This document shows positions 28,248 through 39,286 of a stretch of 64,000 bases of DNA, piece by piece. Position numbers and translations under genes: made by a program. Location of the stretch: NCBI GenBank assembly GCA_946222285.1, contig CAMIIP010000004.1:62001-126000 (forward strand). The letters are read 5' to 3'. The notes beneath the pieces are model-generated. The model searched no databases. It was not told the origin of the DNA and saw nothing but the letters and a program-made list of their open reading frames with translations. The stretch comes from an uncultured Rothia sp. (lineage in GTDB: Bacteria; Actinomycetota; Actinomycetes; Actinomycetales; Micrococcaceae). Numbering within the stretch: the first letter of the stretch is position 1; every line of letters starts with the position of its first letter.

Positions 28248-29531
28248 ATGAGTGCAGCAACTATTGATACTGTGCCGGTTGAAGAAACCGTAGTGGTCAA
28301 AAACTGGAAGAACCCCACCATTTTCGGTGTGCTCGCGGTACTTGCTCTCTTGCTCGCCGCTTTGAGAGCCCCCCAAAACGATGTGACCTTCCGTCTTTCC
28401 GACGGCATTTCCTGGGCAAAAATACCCGATCTTGTGTTCCCGGCATCGGCCTTTAGCTGGATTGCCGCTCTTATTCTGCTGGTGATTGCTGCCTTCGCTG
28501 TTATTCAGATGAATTCGGGCAAAGCACTGGTAACCGCCCTGAACGCTCTCTTCTGGCTCGTTTTTATTGCCTTTATAATCGTGTGGGCTATCGGCTCCGC
28601 TAAAAGCTCAGAAGTTTCCCTGGTAAACCTCTTAGCGGGCGGCTTGGCGCTGTCAATTCCCATGATCTTTGGTTCAATGGGCGGTCTGCTCTGTGAACGT
28701 TCGGGTATCGTCAATATCGCTATCGAAGGGCAACTACTCTTTGGTGCTTTCTCCGCCGTTTTGGTGGGTTCTATCACCAAGAATCCCTGGGCGGGTCTGC
28801 TCGCAGCAATGATTGGTGGCGTGCTGGTATCCACCCTTTTGGCAATCTTCTCCATCAAGTACGTGGTAGATCAGACCATCGTCGGCGTTGTCGTCAACGT
28901 TCTGGTTTCCGGGCTCACAGGCTTCCTCTTTACCCGGGTGCTACAGCCCGATGCTCAGAACCTCAATTCGGCTCCTAAACTGCCGAGCTTTGAGATTCCC
29001 GGTCTTGCACAGATTCCCGTCGTGGGACCGGTACTGTTCAACCAGTCAGTGCTCGTTTACCTCATGTACATTGTGGTGGCGACAATCTGGTTCTCACTCA
29101 ACAAAACTAAGTGGGGTCTGCGTACTCGTGCGGTAGGAGAGCACCCCAAGGCAGCAGATACCCTGGGGGTGAATGTGAACCGTCTGCGGTTCTCCAACGT
29201 TCTGTTGGCAGGTGCTGTTGCAGGTATGGGCGGTGCTTTCTTCACGCTGGTTTCGGTGAGCTCCTTCAATGCAGATATGACGGCGGGTCAGGGCTACATC
29301 GCTCTGGCAGCTCTCATCTTTGGTCGATGGAAGCCCCTGGGCGCGCTCTTTGCATCCATTCTCTTTGGGTTCTCGCTTCAAATGCAGTTCATCCTCTCCA
29401 TTCTGGGAACCTCGATTCCCGCTGAGCTGCTGGCGATGTTACCCTACGTTGTCACTATCTTGGCAGTCGCAGGTGTGGTGGGGCGCTCGCGCGGTCCTGC
29501 GGCGTCCGGTAAGCCTTATATCAAGGGCTAA
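28248..29531 (+). CDS. Nucleoside ABC transporter permease 2
   Basis: A 427-residue partner permease (YufQ/NupC-like). GIVNIAIEGQLLFGA and LRTRAVGEHPKAADTLGV correspond to the family motifs, and about ten hydrophobic segments are visible. The N-terminal extension with three extra membrane segments is longer than in many homologues. It starts immediately after permease 1 and is followed by an intrinsic terminator. Confidence 0.94.
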   Translation: MSAATIDTVPVEETVVVKNWKNPTIFGVLAVLALLLAALRAPQNDVTFRLSDGISWAKIPDLVFPASAFSWIAALILLVIAAFAVIQMNSGKALVTALNALFWLVFIAFIIVWAIGSAKSSEVSLVNLLAGGLALSIPMIFGSMGGLLCERSGIVNIAIEGQLLFGAFSAVLVGSITKNPWAGLLAAMIGGVLVSTLLAIFSIKYVVDQTIVGVVVNVLVSGLTGFLFTRVLQPDAQNLNSAPKLPSFEIPGLAQIPVVGPVLFNQSVLVYLMYIVVATIWFSLNKTKWGLRTRAVGEHPKAADTLGVNVNRLRFSNVLLAGAVAGMGGAFFTLVSVSSFNADMTAGQGYIALAALIFGRWKPLGALFASILFGFSLQMQFILSILGTSIPAELLAMLPYVVTILAVAGVVGRSRGPAASGKPYIKG

Positions 29532-29546
29532 ATATCTATATTTTGA

Positions 29547-29590
29547 GGCCGCGCTCCCACCCTAGGGTGCGGGTGCGGCCTTTTACTTTT
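29547..29590 (+). terminator. Intrinsic terminator after the permease genes
   Basis: GGCCGC...CACCCT (29547-29563) folds onto GGGTGCGGGTGCGGCC (29565-29580), and TTTTACTTTTT follows. The cdd gene begins 14 bp further on, so read-through or its own promoter is needed. Confidence 0.75.
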
Positions 29591-29604
29591 TCTCAGGAGT
29601 AACC

Positions 29605-30003
29605 GTGATTGAATCAGTACATATTGACTGGCAGAAACTTACCGCTGAGGCTAGCGAAGCCATGAAGAAGTCTTATTCGCCCTATTCCAACTATGCGGTG
29701 GGGGCGGCGGCTTTGACCTCGGATGGGCGTATGGTGAGCGGCTGCAACATCGAAAATGCTTCGCTGGGTATTACTCTCTGTGCCGAATGCTCGCTGGTTT
29801 CAGATTTATTTAGGACGGGCGGCGGCAAGCTAATTGCCTTCGCTTGTGTAGATGGGCAGGGGCAAGCACTTATGCCTTGTGGCCGTTGCCGTCAGCTTCT
29901 CTTTGAGCACGCAGCACCGGGAATGCTGATTCAGAGCGTGAGCGGAATCCGCACGATCGAAGAGATGCTTCCCGATGCTTTTGGACCCGAGAGATTGAGC
30001 TAG
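29605..30003 (+). CDS. cdd: Cytidine deaminase
   Basis: Deaminates cytidine/deoxycytidine to uridine/deoxyuridine using zinc. The 132-residue protein is of the short homotetrameric type: NIENASLGITLCAEC holds the first zinc Cys and catalytic Glu, and PCGRCRQ the other two Cys. GTG 29605 is preceded by AGGAG. Its products feed the nucleoside phosphorylase encoded next. Confidence 0.95.
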   Translation: MIESVHIDWQKLTAEASEAMKKSYSPYSNYAVGAAALTSDGRMVSGCNIENASLGITLCAECSLVSDLFRTGGGKLIAFACVDGQGQALMPCGRCRQLLFEHAAPGMLIQSVSGIRTIEEMLPDAFGPERLS

Positions 30004-30222
30004 ATTACTAACCTGCCGGTACATTTTAGGACTGGAAATACACATCAGAAGGTGTATGAAGGGATCTGAAAGTGTACAAATTTTTCTATACTTTTAGCCG
30101 ACCATACGTTTTGAGAAGTTATCCTTCACAAACTCATTCTGGAAGTCCTCAGCAAACTTTCGTAATCTAAAAGAGAAATAACAAGCTTTATCTGAAGACT
30201 TGCCCCTGTACTTTTTGAGGAC
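30004..30222 (+). promoter_or_regulatory. cdd-deoA intergenic region with candidate promoter and inverted repeat
   Basis: Inverted repeat ATACAC-N8-GTGTAT at 30038-30057 precedes a good -10 hexamer TATACT at 30087-30092 without a convincing -35. The unusually large gap suggests deoA has its own control, perhaps a nucleoside-responsive repressor. Confidence 0.35.
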
Positions 30223-31539
30223 GTGAATGATTTGAGCACCGAACCCTTCGATACCGTTGATGTTATTCGCACCAAACGCGATCAAGAAACTCTGAGTAAC
30301 GAACAAATCGACTGGGTGATTGATGCCTACACGCGCGGCGTTGTTGCCGATGAGCAGATGAGCGCGCTCGCTATGGCAATCTTTCTCAACGGCATGAACA
30401 GAGAAGAAATTGCGCGATGGACCGAGGCAATGATTCGCTCGGGGGAGCGTCTAGACTTCTCTAGTCTTGTAGAATCCGGTCGGAAAATTGCCACCAGCGA
30501 TAAGCATTCCACCGGTGGCGTCGGCGATAAAATTACTCTGCCTCTAGCGCCCCTGGTTGCTGTCTTCGGAGTTGCTGTTCCCCAGCTCAGTGGGCGTGGT
30601 CTTGGGCATACCGGCGGTACTCTCGACAAGCTTGAATCAATTCCCGGCTGGCAAGCAGAGCTAACCAACGAGCGCACCATGGAAATTCTTGGCTCTACCG
30701 GAGCCGTAATTTGTGCGGCTGGATCAGGGCTGGCTCCGGCAGATAAAAAACTCTACGCATTGCGAGATGTGACGGCCACGGTTGAGGCGATTCCGCTGAT
30801 TGCCAGCTCCATTATGTCCAAGAAAATCGCCGAAGGCACCGGCTCACTAGTGCTGGATGTGAAGGTCGGTTCGGGTGCTTTTATGAAAGACGCCGATCAG
30901 GCGCGCGAACTCGCTGAGACCATGGTTGCGTTGGGAACAGATGCGGGTGTCAAAACATCGGCTCTGTTGACCGATATGAATACTCCTCTGGGGCGTACCG
31001 TCGGCAATGCCAACGAAGTGCAAGAAGCTGTGGAGGTACTAGCCGGGGGAGGCCCCGATGATGTTGTTGAGCTGATTTTGGCTCTGGCACGCGAGATGTT
31101 GGCATCCTCCGGTATTGATGAAGACCCTGCTGATGCCCTTAAAGATGGCCGTGCTATGGATATCTGGCGGTCTATGATTTCCGACCAGGGTGGCGACCCC
31201 GATGCCGCCCTGCCCCAACCCAAAGAAACCCACACTGTCTACGCCGAAGAAACCGGTACGCTTACTGAACTAGACGCGCTGGCGGTAGGCGTCTCATCCT
31301 GGCAGCTAGGAGCCGGACGCGCGCGCAAGGAAGATTCTGTGCAGGCTGCCGCTGGCATCAATCTTCACGCTAAGCCCGGAGACAGCGTCACAAAGGGCGA
31401 TCCGCTCTTGACCCTCATGACAGATACTCCCGAAAGGTTCGAGCGTGCTCTCAAAACTTTGAAGAATGCGTACACAATTGGTGAAACTTACACAGTTAAG
31501 CCCCTAATTCTGGGTAAAGTTGGTAGGCAAGAACACTAG
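30223..31539 (+). CDS. deoA: Thymidine/pyrimidine-nucleoside phosphorylase
   Basis: Cleaves (deoxy)thymidine or uridine with phosphate to base and sugar-1-phosphate. The 438-residue protein has the signature SGRGLGHTGGTLDKLES and the phosphate-binding KHSTGGVGDKITL. GTG 30223 is close to GAGG; TTG 30232 is an alternative start nine bases on. It follows cdd in the salvage block, acting on imported pyrimidine nucleosides. Whether it prefers thymidine or a mix of pyrimidine nucleosides cannot be settled by eye. Confidence 0.93.
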   Translation: MNDLSTEPFDTVDVIRTKRDQETLSNEQIDWVIDAYTRGVVADEQMSALAMAIFLNGMNREEIARWTEAMIRSGERLDFSSLVESGRKIATSDKHSTGGVGDKITLPLAPLVAVFGVAVPQLSGRGLGHTGGTLDKLESIPGWQAELTNERTMEILGSTGAVICAAGSGLAPADKKLYALRDVTATVEAIPLIASSIMSKKIAEGTGSLVLDVKVGSGAFMKDADQARELAETMVALGTDAGVKTSALLTDMNTPLGRTVGNANEVQEAVEVLAGGGPDDVVELILALAREMLASSGIDEDPADALKDGRAMDIWRSMISDQGGDPDAALPQPKETHTVYAEETGTLTELDALAVGVSSWQLGAGRARKEDSVQAAAGINLHAKPGDSVTKGDPLLTLMTDTPERFERALKTLKNAYTIGETYTVKPLILGKVGRQEH

Positions 31540-31593
31540 TTTCGCGTAATCAACCGGCACTTTTCGTTTTTCGATCTAAAGAAAGTGAAAGAT

Positions 31594-33336
31594 ATGGGAC
31601 TTTTTAGCCGTCGTCATCAATCAACAGAACCAAAGAAAAGCGTGGTTGAATCTTCTAAGAAAACCGAGTCCGACTTTTCTCGTGAGCTTTTAACACCCGA
31701 GGCGGTCTCGCAGACCGCCTTGCCCCCTTCTAGCCTCGACGAAGAAACCGGACTTTACTCCGTCGTCAAGAAAATGCGCGACAAGGGCACCGGCGAATTG
31801 TCTCTTGAACTGAATCAGCTCGGTAACGATATGAACTTAGTTCTGCAGGAAAACGGCCAAAAGATCGAAAATACCGTGGTGGTTCCTGATAACGAGTGGT
31901 TCGATGCCGTAGCCCAGCTTTACGTTGATGAAAATCAAAACGGTCGTGGCACATTCAACCGCGCACTGATTACGGTCACCGGTGAGCATGATTACCGCGT
32001 TCAGGCTTCCTTTATTAACACCGAGAAGAACACCAGTAATAATGTGCAGTTTGTGGCTCCTGATGTTTTTGATAGGGCTATGACAGTTTCCCCTGTAGAC
32101 CCCCCATCAACCCGGACAACAGCCGACAGCGAAGACGACGACGCTAGCGGCTACTCACCTCAGGATCGTTTGAGCTGGGTATCGCAACGTATTAACACCG
32201 AAAACAGGGAAGCAGAAGATAGCCTCTCTCACGAGAGTTTTAACGCGATTGCCTTTGGGTATGAGACCGTAGATACGAAGCATTCATACGATGCAGTTGC
32301 GGGGGAGACTACAAACGTTGAAGATGACGCTACCCCCTTCAGCTCGGAAGCTCACAAAGCTAACGAATCACCGTATTCTTTGAAGACTTCGAGAAATTTC
32401 CTGGAAAAAGAAGCTATTACTGAGGAACTCGAAGAATCAGATTCTACCGAGTCAATTTTGATAACTGATTCCCTCGAAGATCGTGCAACTGTTGAAGAAC
32501 CTGCGAAAGATGAGAGACAAGAGGAATTCGCGCAGCAGCCTTCGATTATTTCTGCTCACGATATTTTGTTTGCCAGTGCTACGATTCCCCATCACGTAGA
32601 TGATGAGTGGGAAGAAGAAACGTCTCATACTGAGAACGAATCAACTCCTGTTCAACAGACCGCCTTGCAGAATGCTCCTAGAGAAGAATCTGTACCGAGC
32701 GAATCTGCTCAACCTGTAAGCTCCGGACCTCTTGCTTCACGGCTACCTTCGCCCCAGCCTGCATCGCAGACCGCTTCTGTGGATCTTCCTGACAGTGGTA
32801 GCAATGTGGACGTCGCGCCGTCTTTCTTAGCCCCCCATCATGCCATCGCAAAGCCGTCAACTACCGAATTTGCAGACGGTAATCTGGTGCTGACCGAAGC
32901 TGAGGTTGTTAATCGTTTAGCCGGTGTGCAAGAGAAACTTTTTGGCGTGAACGGTAATGCCCGTGATGTTTCTGCGGTGTTGGTGCGTGTGCGAGCCCTC
33001 GGTTCTTACTATGATGCTTTAACCCATGTTCGTCAGGATGGTTTCTGGGATCAGAAGCGCACCTTTGAACTCATTCCTGAAGATGAGTTGAATGTTCTCC
33101 AGCTCAAGGCAGATTCCTACAAAGAAGGTTTTGGCTCTCCTCTAGCTATCAGTCTGCGATTCACTCCCGGCATTCCCGTTCAGGTGCAGTTCGACTACAG
33201 CAATGAAAGTGCTTTCGCTAAGTATTCGGATGAGCTTCCTGCCCAGCAGTATGTGGAGGAGCTGCGGATGTTCCCGCGCACCGGTGCAAATATTCCTGAG
33301 CACATGAGCCGGGCTTTGGCATCGTGGACTCTGTAA
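31594..33336 (+). CDS. Large acidic protein of unknown function in the nucleoside salvage cluster
   Basis: About 580 residues with two probably folded ends and a long disordered middle. Residues about 40-165 form a first domain (DNEWFDAVAQLYVDEN is a typical stretch). About 175-430 are rich in Glu, Ser, Asp and Thr and low in hydrophobics. The C-terminal 150 residues are again globular (FELIPEDELNVLQLKAD, TPGIPVQVQFDYSNE). Both ends vaguely recall YezG-type immunity or DUF600-like folds, but I cannot assign a family. No signal peptide is visible. ATG 31594 or GTG 31585 starts it. It follows deoA by about 50 bp and ends in a strong terminator. Confidence 0.75.
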   Translation: MGLFSRRHQSTEPKKSVVESSKKTESDFSRELLTPEAVSQTALPPSSLDEETGLYSVVKKMRDKGTGELSLELNQLGNDMNLVLQENGQKIENTVVVPDNEWFDAVAQLYVDENQNGRGTFNRALITVTGEHDYRVQASFINTEKNTSNNVQFVAPDVFDRAMTVSPVDPPSTRTTADSEDDDASGYSPQDRLSWVSQRINTENREAEDSLSHESFNAIAFGYETVDTKHSYDAVAGETTNVEDDATPFSSEAHKANESPYSLKTSRNFLEKEAITEELEESDSTESILITDSLEDRATVEEPAKDERQEEFAQQPSIISAHDILFASATIPHHVDDEWEEETSHTENESTPVQQTALQNAPREESVPSESAQPVSSGPLASRLPSPQPASQTASVDLPDSGSNVDVAPSFLAPHHAIAKPSTTEFADGNLVLTEAEVVNRLAGVQEKLFGVNGNARDVSAVLVRVRALGSYYDALTHVRQDGFWDQKRTFELIPEDELNVLQLKADSYKEGFGSPLAISLRFTPGIPVQVQFDYSNESAFAKYSDELPAQQYVEELRMFPRTGANIPEHMSRALASWTL

Positions 33337-33345
33337 GGCACTGCT

Positions 33346-33389
33346 AAAAATAGCCGGGTATCCTCAATGTTAGATGCCCGGCTATTTTT
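33346..33389 (+). terminator. Intrinsic terminator between the acidic protein and add
   Basis: AAAAATAGCCGGG (33346-33358) is perfectly complementary to CCCGGCTATTTTT (33377-33389) across an 18-nt loop. The terminal T5 makes a strong rho-independent signal. Confidence 0.9.
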
Positions 33390-33426
33390 CAAGGTGGCAT
33401 CTATTCCAACTGTGAAAAAGGATTCA

Positions 33427-34647
33427 ATGAACCCCTCAAATTCCGTAGATTACTCCTGGATTCAAACCTTACCTAAGATTTGTTTACACGATCATTTAGA
33501 TGGTGGTATGCAGCCGCAGACTATGCTGGAGATTGCTGCTGAGATTGGGTATGAATTACCTGAATCTGAAGCGGATGTTTTGCAGCAATGGTTCGAAAGC
33601 GCCGCAGATTCTCATTCTCTTGACCGTTATTTAGAGACTTTTAGCCATACTCTGGCACTCATGCAGCGCCCACAGGATTTGCAACGGGTGGCTAAAGAAC
33701 ATGTGCTTACCTTAGCGGGTGACGGCGTTATCTACGGCGAAGTTCGCTGGGCACCCGAACAGCATACCTTAGCCGGTCTGAGCATGGACGAGGCGGTAGA
33801 GGCTGTTGCTGACGGTCTGATGGAGGGTATGGAGCTGGTAGCGCAGCACGGCGGGCGCGTGATGGTCAATCAGATTATTTGCGCTATGCGTCAGAACAAG
33901 AATTCGCTAGAGGTCGCTCACGTTGCAGTGCGCCATCGCCGTATCGGAGTAGTGTGTTTTGATCTCGCTGGTCCTGAAGATGGGTTTGCATGCTCTGATC
34001 ATCAGCCAGCGCTGGATTATGTAGCGGAAAACTTTTTACCGATTACTCTGCATGCCGGGGAAGCTGCAGGGCTAGAATCTATTCGGACGGCGCTGTTAAA
34101 GGGGCACGCTCTACGCCTGGGGCACGGGGTGAGAATTACCGAGGATTTTACCTATACCACCGTGGGTGAGATTGACCCTCAAGGACGATTGATGCCCGGC
34201 ACCGACCCGCAAGAACCCATTGTGTAGTTGGGGCAGGTTGCTAGCTGGGTAAAAGATCGCCGCATTACGTTAGAGGTGTGTCCGTGCTCTAACCTGCAGA
34301 CCGATGCCGCCTTTGCGGTTTCTGATGGAAAGGTGAGCCAGCGCGAGTTTGCTCGAACTATCGCCGAGCATCCGGTTGCTGCCTTGCGGGATGCCGGTTT
34401 TGCGGTGGCGATTAGCCCCGATAACCGTTTGATGAGCGCCACCTCGATCTCTCGAGAATTTATGGAACTAGCAAAAAACTTTGGATATGGCGCCAGCGAT
34501 TTCTTTGAATTGACGATGAACGCGATTGAGGGGGCTTTTGTTTCTTTTGATGAGAAGCAGATGCTGACCCGTTCGGTGCAGGGCCCCTATCTCAAACTTA
34601 TGCAGGCTCAGGGCCAACCTGAGGCACATGAGCAGGGTGAGAAATAG
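33427..34647 (+). pseudogene. add: Adenosine deaminase interrupted by an in-frame amber codon
   Basis: Deaminates adenosine to inosine in the cytoplasm. ATG 33427 follows AAAGGA; upstream codons lie in a terminator. HDHLDGGMQP (metal His pair), GEVRWAPEQHT, HAGEAAG and LGHGVRI are intact. A TAG at 34225-34227 interrupts the frame after residue 266, at PQEPIV*LGQVASW. The same frame then continues to the normal end (34647) with EVCPCSNLQT and ISPDNRLMS, which hold the catalytic Asp region. One base change would repair it. As read, the truncated product lacks the last metal/catalytic residues and should be inactive, unless the stop is read through or is a sequencing error. Confidence 0.85.
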
Positions 34648-34661
34648 GGCAGGGGAAGACT

Positions 34662-35369
34662 ATGGCAGAAGCACAGATGCAGACTGCAAAACAGGATGAC
34701 TACACTAGGGCAGAAGCAGAATTTGGAAAGTTGCTTCGGATAATGGATCGCTTGCGTTCGCCCGGAGGATGCCCCTGGGATGGTGAGCAGACCCATGCTT
34801 CGCTGATGCGCTATCTTATTGAAGAATCCTATGAAGTGGTAGAAGCTGTCGAAGCATCTGCTGGTATTGACCATCAGCTACTGCAAGAGGAGCTGGGCGA
34901 TGTTCTTTTGCAGGTGGTCTTTCATGCTCGTATCGCTGAAGAATCGTTGAACTCTCGTGAGGAGGATGGCTTTAGCATCGTTGAGGTGCTTCGTGGTCTT
35001 AACGAAAAGTTGGAGCGTCGTCATCCGCATGTCTTCGCTAGCGAAGCAGCGAATCTTGGGGAGATAGTTACTCGCTGGGAGGAGCTGAAAAAACAGGAAA
35101 AACCAGAACGCACCTCACCTTTTGATGGCATACCGCCGCACCTTCCCGCCTTGGCATTAGCAGAGAAAACTATGTCTAAAGCGAATAAAGGGGCAGCAGA
35201 ACTACCGCATCTCGGGAGTGAAGCTGAATGTGAATCGGAGGAGGAGCTGGGGCAGCTACTCTTTGGTATCGTTCAGGCAGCGAATGCTCGCGGACTCGAC
35301 CCTGAACGCGCCCTGCGTACTTTTACTCGTAATCTCATCGAGCAAGAGACGAAACGAGCACTGCTTTAA
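34662..35369 (+). CDS. mazG: MazG nucleoside triphosphate pyrophosphohydrolase
   Basis: House-cleaning hydrolase of (d)NTPs. The 235-residue protein has [11 protein letters not shown], the metal motif EESYEVVEA and [19 protein letters not shown] in the first MazG domain. A second, shorter helical part (about 150-235) repeats the EELGQLLF pattern. It starts 14 bp after the add frame, so it was probably co-transcribed with it. The last 35 bases overlap argF in antisense. Confidence 0.92.
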   Translation: MAEAQMQTAKQDDYTRAEAEFGKLLRIMDRLRSPGGCPWDGEQTHASLMRYLIEESYEVVEAVEASAGIDHQLLQEELGDVLLQVVFHARIAEESLNSREEDGFSIVEVLRGLNEKLERRHPHVFASEAANLGEIVTRWEELKKQEKPERTSPFDGIPPHLPALALAEKTMSKANKGAAELPHLGSEAECESEEELGQLLFGIVQAANARGLDPERALRTFTRNLIEQETKRALL

Positions 35370-36342
35370 TGGTGTGTAGTCTATTTTCTGCCTGGTCGAA
35401 GGCTATGTTGGCTGGTGATTCAAAGACTTCTTCGGTAACTTCAATGCCTTGAGTAAACTCTGGAAATTGTTGAGAGACTTGTTTGCCTAGTTCAGTATCT
35501 GCGTTATGGAATGCTGGGAGGCAGTGCATAAATTTTACCCGTGGGTTTCCTGATGCTTCCATGAGCTCTTGGTTGACTTGAAAAGTCCTGAGAAGGTTGA
35601 TGCGTTCTTCCCAGCTCTCTAGGGGTTCTCCCATAGAGACCCAGACATCGGTGTGAATAAAGTCTACGTTTTTGACGGCTTCTTGGGGATTTTCGGTGAT
35701 GGTGATTTTGCCGCCGGAGTGTTGAGCCCATTGCTGACATTCCTGCACAAAATTTTCTTCGGGTTGCAAGGGCTTGGGGGCGCCAATACGAACGTCCATG
35801 CCTAGTTTTGCGCCGATGAGTAGTAAGGATCTCCCTATGTTGTAGCGGGCATCTCCAACATAGGCATAGCTAATATTGCGGAGGGGTTTGTCTGAATGCT
35901 CGCTCATAGTGAGGGTATCTGCCAACAATTGGGTGGGGTGAAATTTATCTGTTAAGCCGTTGAATACGGGTACTCCGGCAAACTGTGCTAACTCTTCTAA
36001 CGCTTCTTGTGTATATCCGCGGTATTCGATGGCATCGTAGATGCGGCCTAAGACTCTGGCCGTATCTTTCATTGAATCTTTATGTCCAATCTGTGAAGAA
36101 TTGGGGTCTATATATGTAACATTTGCTCCTTGGTCATAAGCGGCAACTTCGAAAGAGCAGCGGGTACGGGTAGAGGTTTTTTCGAAGATCAGAGCAATAT
36201 TGAGACCTGTTAAGGTTTTGATTTCGTTGCCTGAATACTTAGCTCTCTTGAGCTCACGGGCTAGGTCGAGGAGTAGGTGAATTTCTTTTTCTGAATGGTG
36301 AGCAAGAGAGAGTAAATTGCGGTTGTGTAGGTTGTACGGCAT
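35335..36342 (-). CDS. argF: Ornithine carbamoyltransferase
   Basis: Makes citrulline from ornithine and carbamoyl phosphate. The 335-residue protein contains the carbamoyl-phosphate loop [17 protein letters not shown], and the ornithine-binding Cys in HCLPAFH. ATG 36342 has AGGA at good spacing; TTG 36351 is in frame upstream. It stands alone rather than in an arg biosynthetic operon, so whether it is anabolic or catabolic cannot be said. It overlaps mazG tail to tail. Confidence 0.93.
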   Translation of the reverse strand: MPYNLHNRNLLSLAHHSEKEIHLLLDLARELKRAKYSGNEIKTLTGLNIALIFEKTSTRTRCSFEVAAYDQGANVTYIDPNSSQIGHKDSMKDTARVLGRIYDAIEYRGYTQEALEELAQFAGVPVFNGLTDKFHPTQLLADTLTMSEHSDKPLRNISYAYVGDARYNIGRSLLLIGAKLGMDVRIGAPKPLQPEENFVQECQQWAQHSGGKITITENPQEAVKNVDFIHTDVWVSMGEPLESWEERINLLRTFQVNQELMEASGNPRVKFMHCLPAFHNADTELGKQVSQQFPEFTQGIEVTEEVFESPANIAFDQAENRLHTIKAVLVSSLAR

Positions 36343-36374
36343 TGAAGTCAATCCTGTAGCTTTCGTTATGTAAA

Positions 36375-36389
36375 TATATACAGTATATA
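36375..36389. promoter_or_regulatory. AT-rich palindrome upstream of argF
   Basis: TATATACAGTATATA is symmetrical about its central A and lies 33 bp upstream of the argF start in a very AT-rich stretch. It could be a regulator site (ArgR-type sites are AT-rich palindromes) or just part of the promoter. Confidence 0.35.
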
Positions 36390-36590
36390 GATTATTTATA
36401 AATTTTCTTCGTGTCTAAAATAGGTACTTTCTACCCGCTGGTTATCTGGTGGGAATTTGTGAATTTCTGTGTGCTTATGTGGGATTTTTGGTAAAATATG
36501 GGACGGAAGAGGCTCTCGTGGTTGCGATCAGCAATCGTTTGCGAGTTATCAAAAGCCAAACTCTTTTTTGCTTCTAAGGAGCGTTTATAA

Positions 36591-37868
<1,278 letters not shown>

Positions 37869-37872
37869 GCGT

Positions 37873-37940
37873 CTATCTCACCGCTTCCCGGTGAGATAGT
37901 AACGGTTGCCTCCGACTCTCAGAGCCGGAGGCAACTTTTA
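37873..37940 (+). terminator. Tandem hairpins terminating eno
   Basis: The first hairpin is CTATCTCACC/GGTGAGATAG (37873-37899, 7-nt loop). The second is GTTGCCTCCG/CGGAGGCAAC (37905-37935), followed by TTTTATAT. The second is the likely intrinsic terminator. Confidence 0.85.
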
Positions 37941-38035
37941 TATGAGCGTGTACTTGATGAGAAGCGGGTAGAATCTAGGTGAATTGTGGTCAGTCTTAGC
38001 TGGCAGAAGAAGATACTGGCATGAGGAGGAACCTA

Positions 38036-38581
38036 GTGGCTGAGAAAAAAAGACGCGGACGGTCACTGGCGAGCTTTTTTGGTAATAGTCAGCAGTCATC
38101 TGCTTCGGCTCAGGGAACTCCCGTAGCTGCCCATGTTTTCTCGGGTAGATTTATTATTGCCCTGATTATTCTGCTCTTTATTGCTTTCGCCGCCTATGCG
38201 CCGGTCTCTACCTTCGTGAAACAGCAAGCAGAAATTAACCAGGTCAAGAACCATATTTCAAGTCTAGAAGCTGAAAACCAAGACTTGCAGACTCAATTGA
38301 GCTGGTGGAAAGACGACAACTTCGTCAAACAGCAGGCTAAGAGCCGTCTCTACTACGTTAGCGAGGGCGAAACTCCCTATCTGGTCGTAGGAACAGACTT
38401 TACTTCTAACCTTGCTGACGATACATCAGCTCAGGCACAAACAGCACCCGAGGATTCTTGGACTCAGGGTCTATTGGAGTCCTTCCAAACGGCAGCATTA
38501 GAGGAGCAAGCCTCTTCGCAAACCAATCCTTCTGAGACTCCTAGCTCTCCGCCGTCATCCTCAGAAAAAACTGCAGAATAA
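38036..38581 (+). CDS. FtsB/DivIC-like septum formation initiator
   Basis: A bitopic division protein: a basic cytoplasmic N-terminus, one transmembrane segment (about residues 40-60) and an extracellular coiled coil (EINQVKNHISSLEAENQDL), then the conserved YVSEGETPYLVV stretch and a Ser/Pro-rich disordered tail. GTG 38036 is chosen because GAGGAGG lies six bases upstream, inside the upstream-extended frame. It should form a complex with FtsL and FtsQ at the septum. It sits between eno and DUF501 as in other actinobacteria. Confidence 0.88.
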   Translation: MAEKKRRGRSLASFFGNSQQSSASAQGTPVAAHVFSGRFIIALIILLFIAFAAYAPVSTFVKQQAEINQVKNHISSLEAENQDLQTQLSWWKDDNFVKQQAKSRLYYVSEGETPYLVVGTDFTSNLADDTSAQAQTAPEDSWTQGLLESFQTAALEEQASSQTNPSETPSSPPSSSEKTAE

Positions 38582-38650
38582 TGCAATAATCTGCCTTTCA
38601 ACATCTATATCTGTGGCACTCGATATGCCGAATTACTGTCTAAGGAAAAA

Positions 38651-39250
38651 ATGAGCACTCAACGTACTCCCGGTGGCTTTGGCGTCACCCATGAAACTCT
38701 CGAACCTACCGCGTTAGATCTTCATGTTCTTTCGCAACAGCTAGGGCGTAAGGTACGAGATGTTGCGGAAATTCCGGCTCGGTGCATCTGCGGAAATCCT
38801 TTGGTTGCTGCCACTGCGCCAAGACTTTCTAACGGCTCGCCTTTTCCTACGGTCTTTTATCTTGCTCACCCTGCTGTCACTGCCGCCGCTAGTCGCTTTG
38901 AGGCTGAGGGAAAGATGTATGAGATGACAGACAGCATTGCTGAAAACCCCGAACTGGCTGAACAGTATCACGCTGCACACGAGAATTACATGGCAGAACG
39001 CGAACGTATCAGAGCGCAAACCCATACCGCTGAAGTACCAGAGATTGAGGGAATTTCAGCCGGAGGTATGCCTACCCGAGTGAAATGTCTGCACGCTGTA
39101 CTTGGACATACCCTGTCGGTGGGGCGCGGAATCAACCCCTTTGGGGATCAGACTCTTGATTTGATAGCCGAATACTGGATTCCGGAGCAGTGCGCTTGCG
39201 ATCCTGCATGGCGCCAGTCTTTCGAATCTTCCCAAGCAACCGACTCCTAA
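38651..39250 (+). CDS. DUF501 family protein
   Basis: A 199-residue cytoplasmic protein with RCICGNPLVAAT and TRVKCLHAVLGHTL motifs; the conserved Cys/His (C52, C54, C147, H149 region) may bind metal. Family members lie between ftsB and ppx in most actinobacteria, and the function is unknown. It is likely co-transcribed with ftsB (69-bp gap) and ppx (36-bp gap). Confidence 0.88.
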   Translation: MSTQRTPGGFGVTHETLEPTALDLHVLSQQLGRKVRDVAEIPARCICGNPLVAATAPRLSNGSPFPTVFYLAHPAVTAAASRFEAEGKMYEMTDSIAENPELAEQYHAAHENYMAERERIRAQTHTAEVPEIEGISAGGMPTRVKCLHAVLGHTLSVGRGINPFGDQTLDLIAEYWIPEQCACDPAWRQSFESSQATDS

Positions 39251-39286
39251 TTTCACTCCACGCCTGCTAAGAGACCGAGGTAAACC

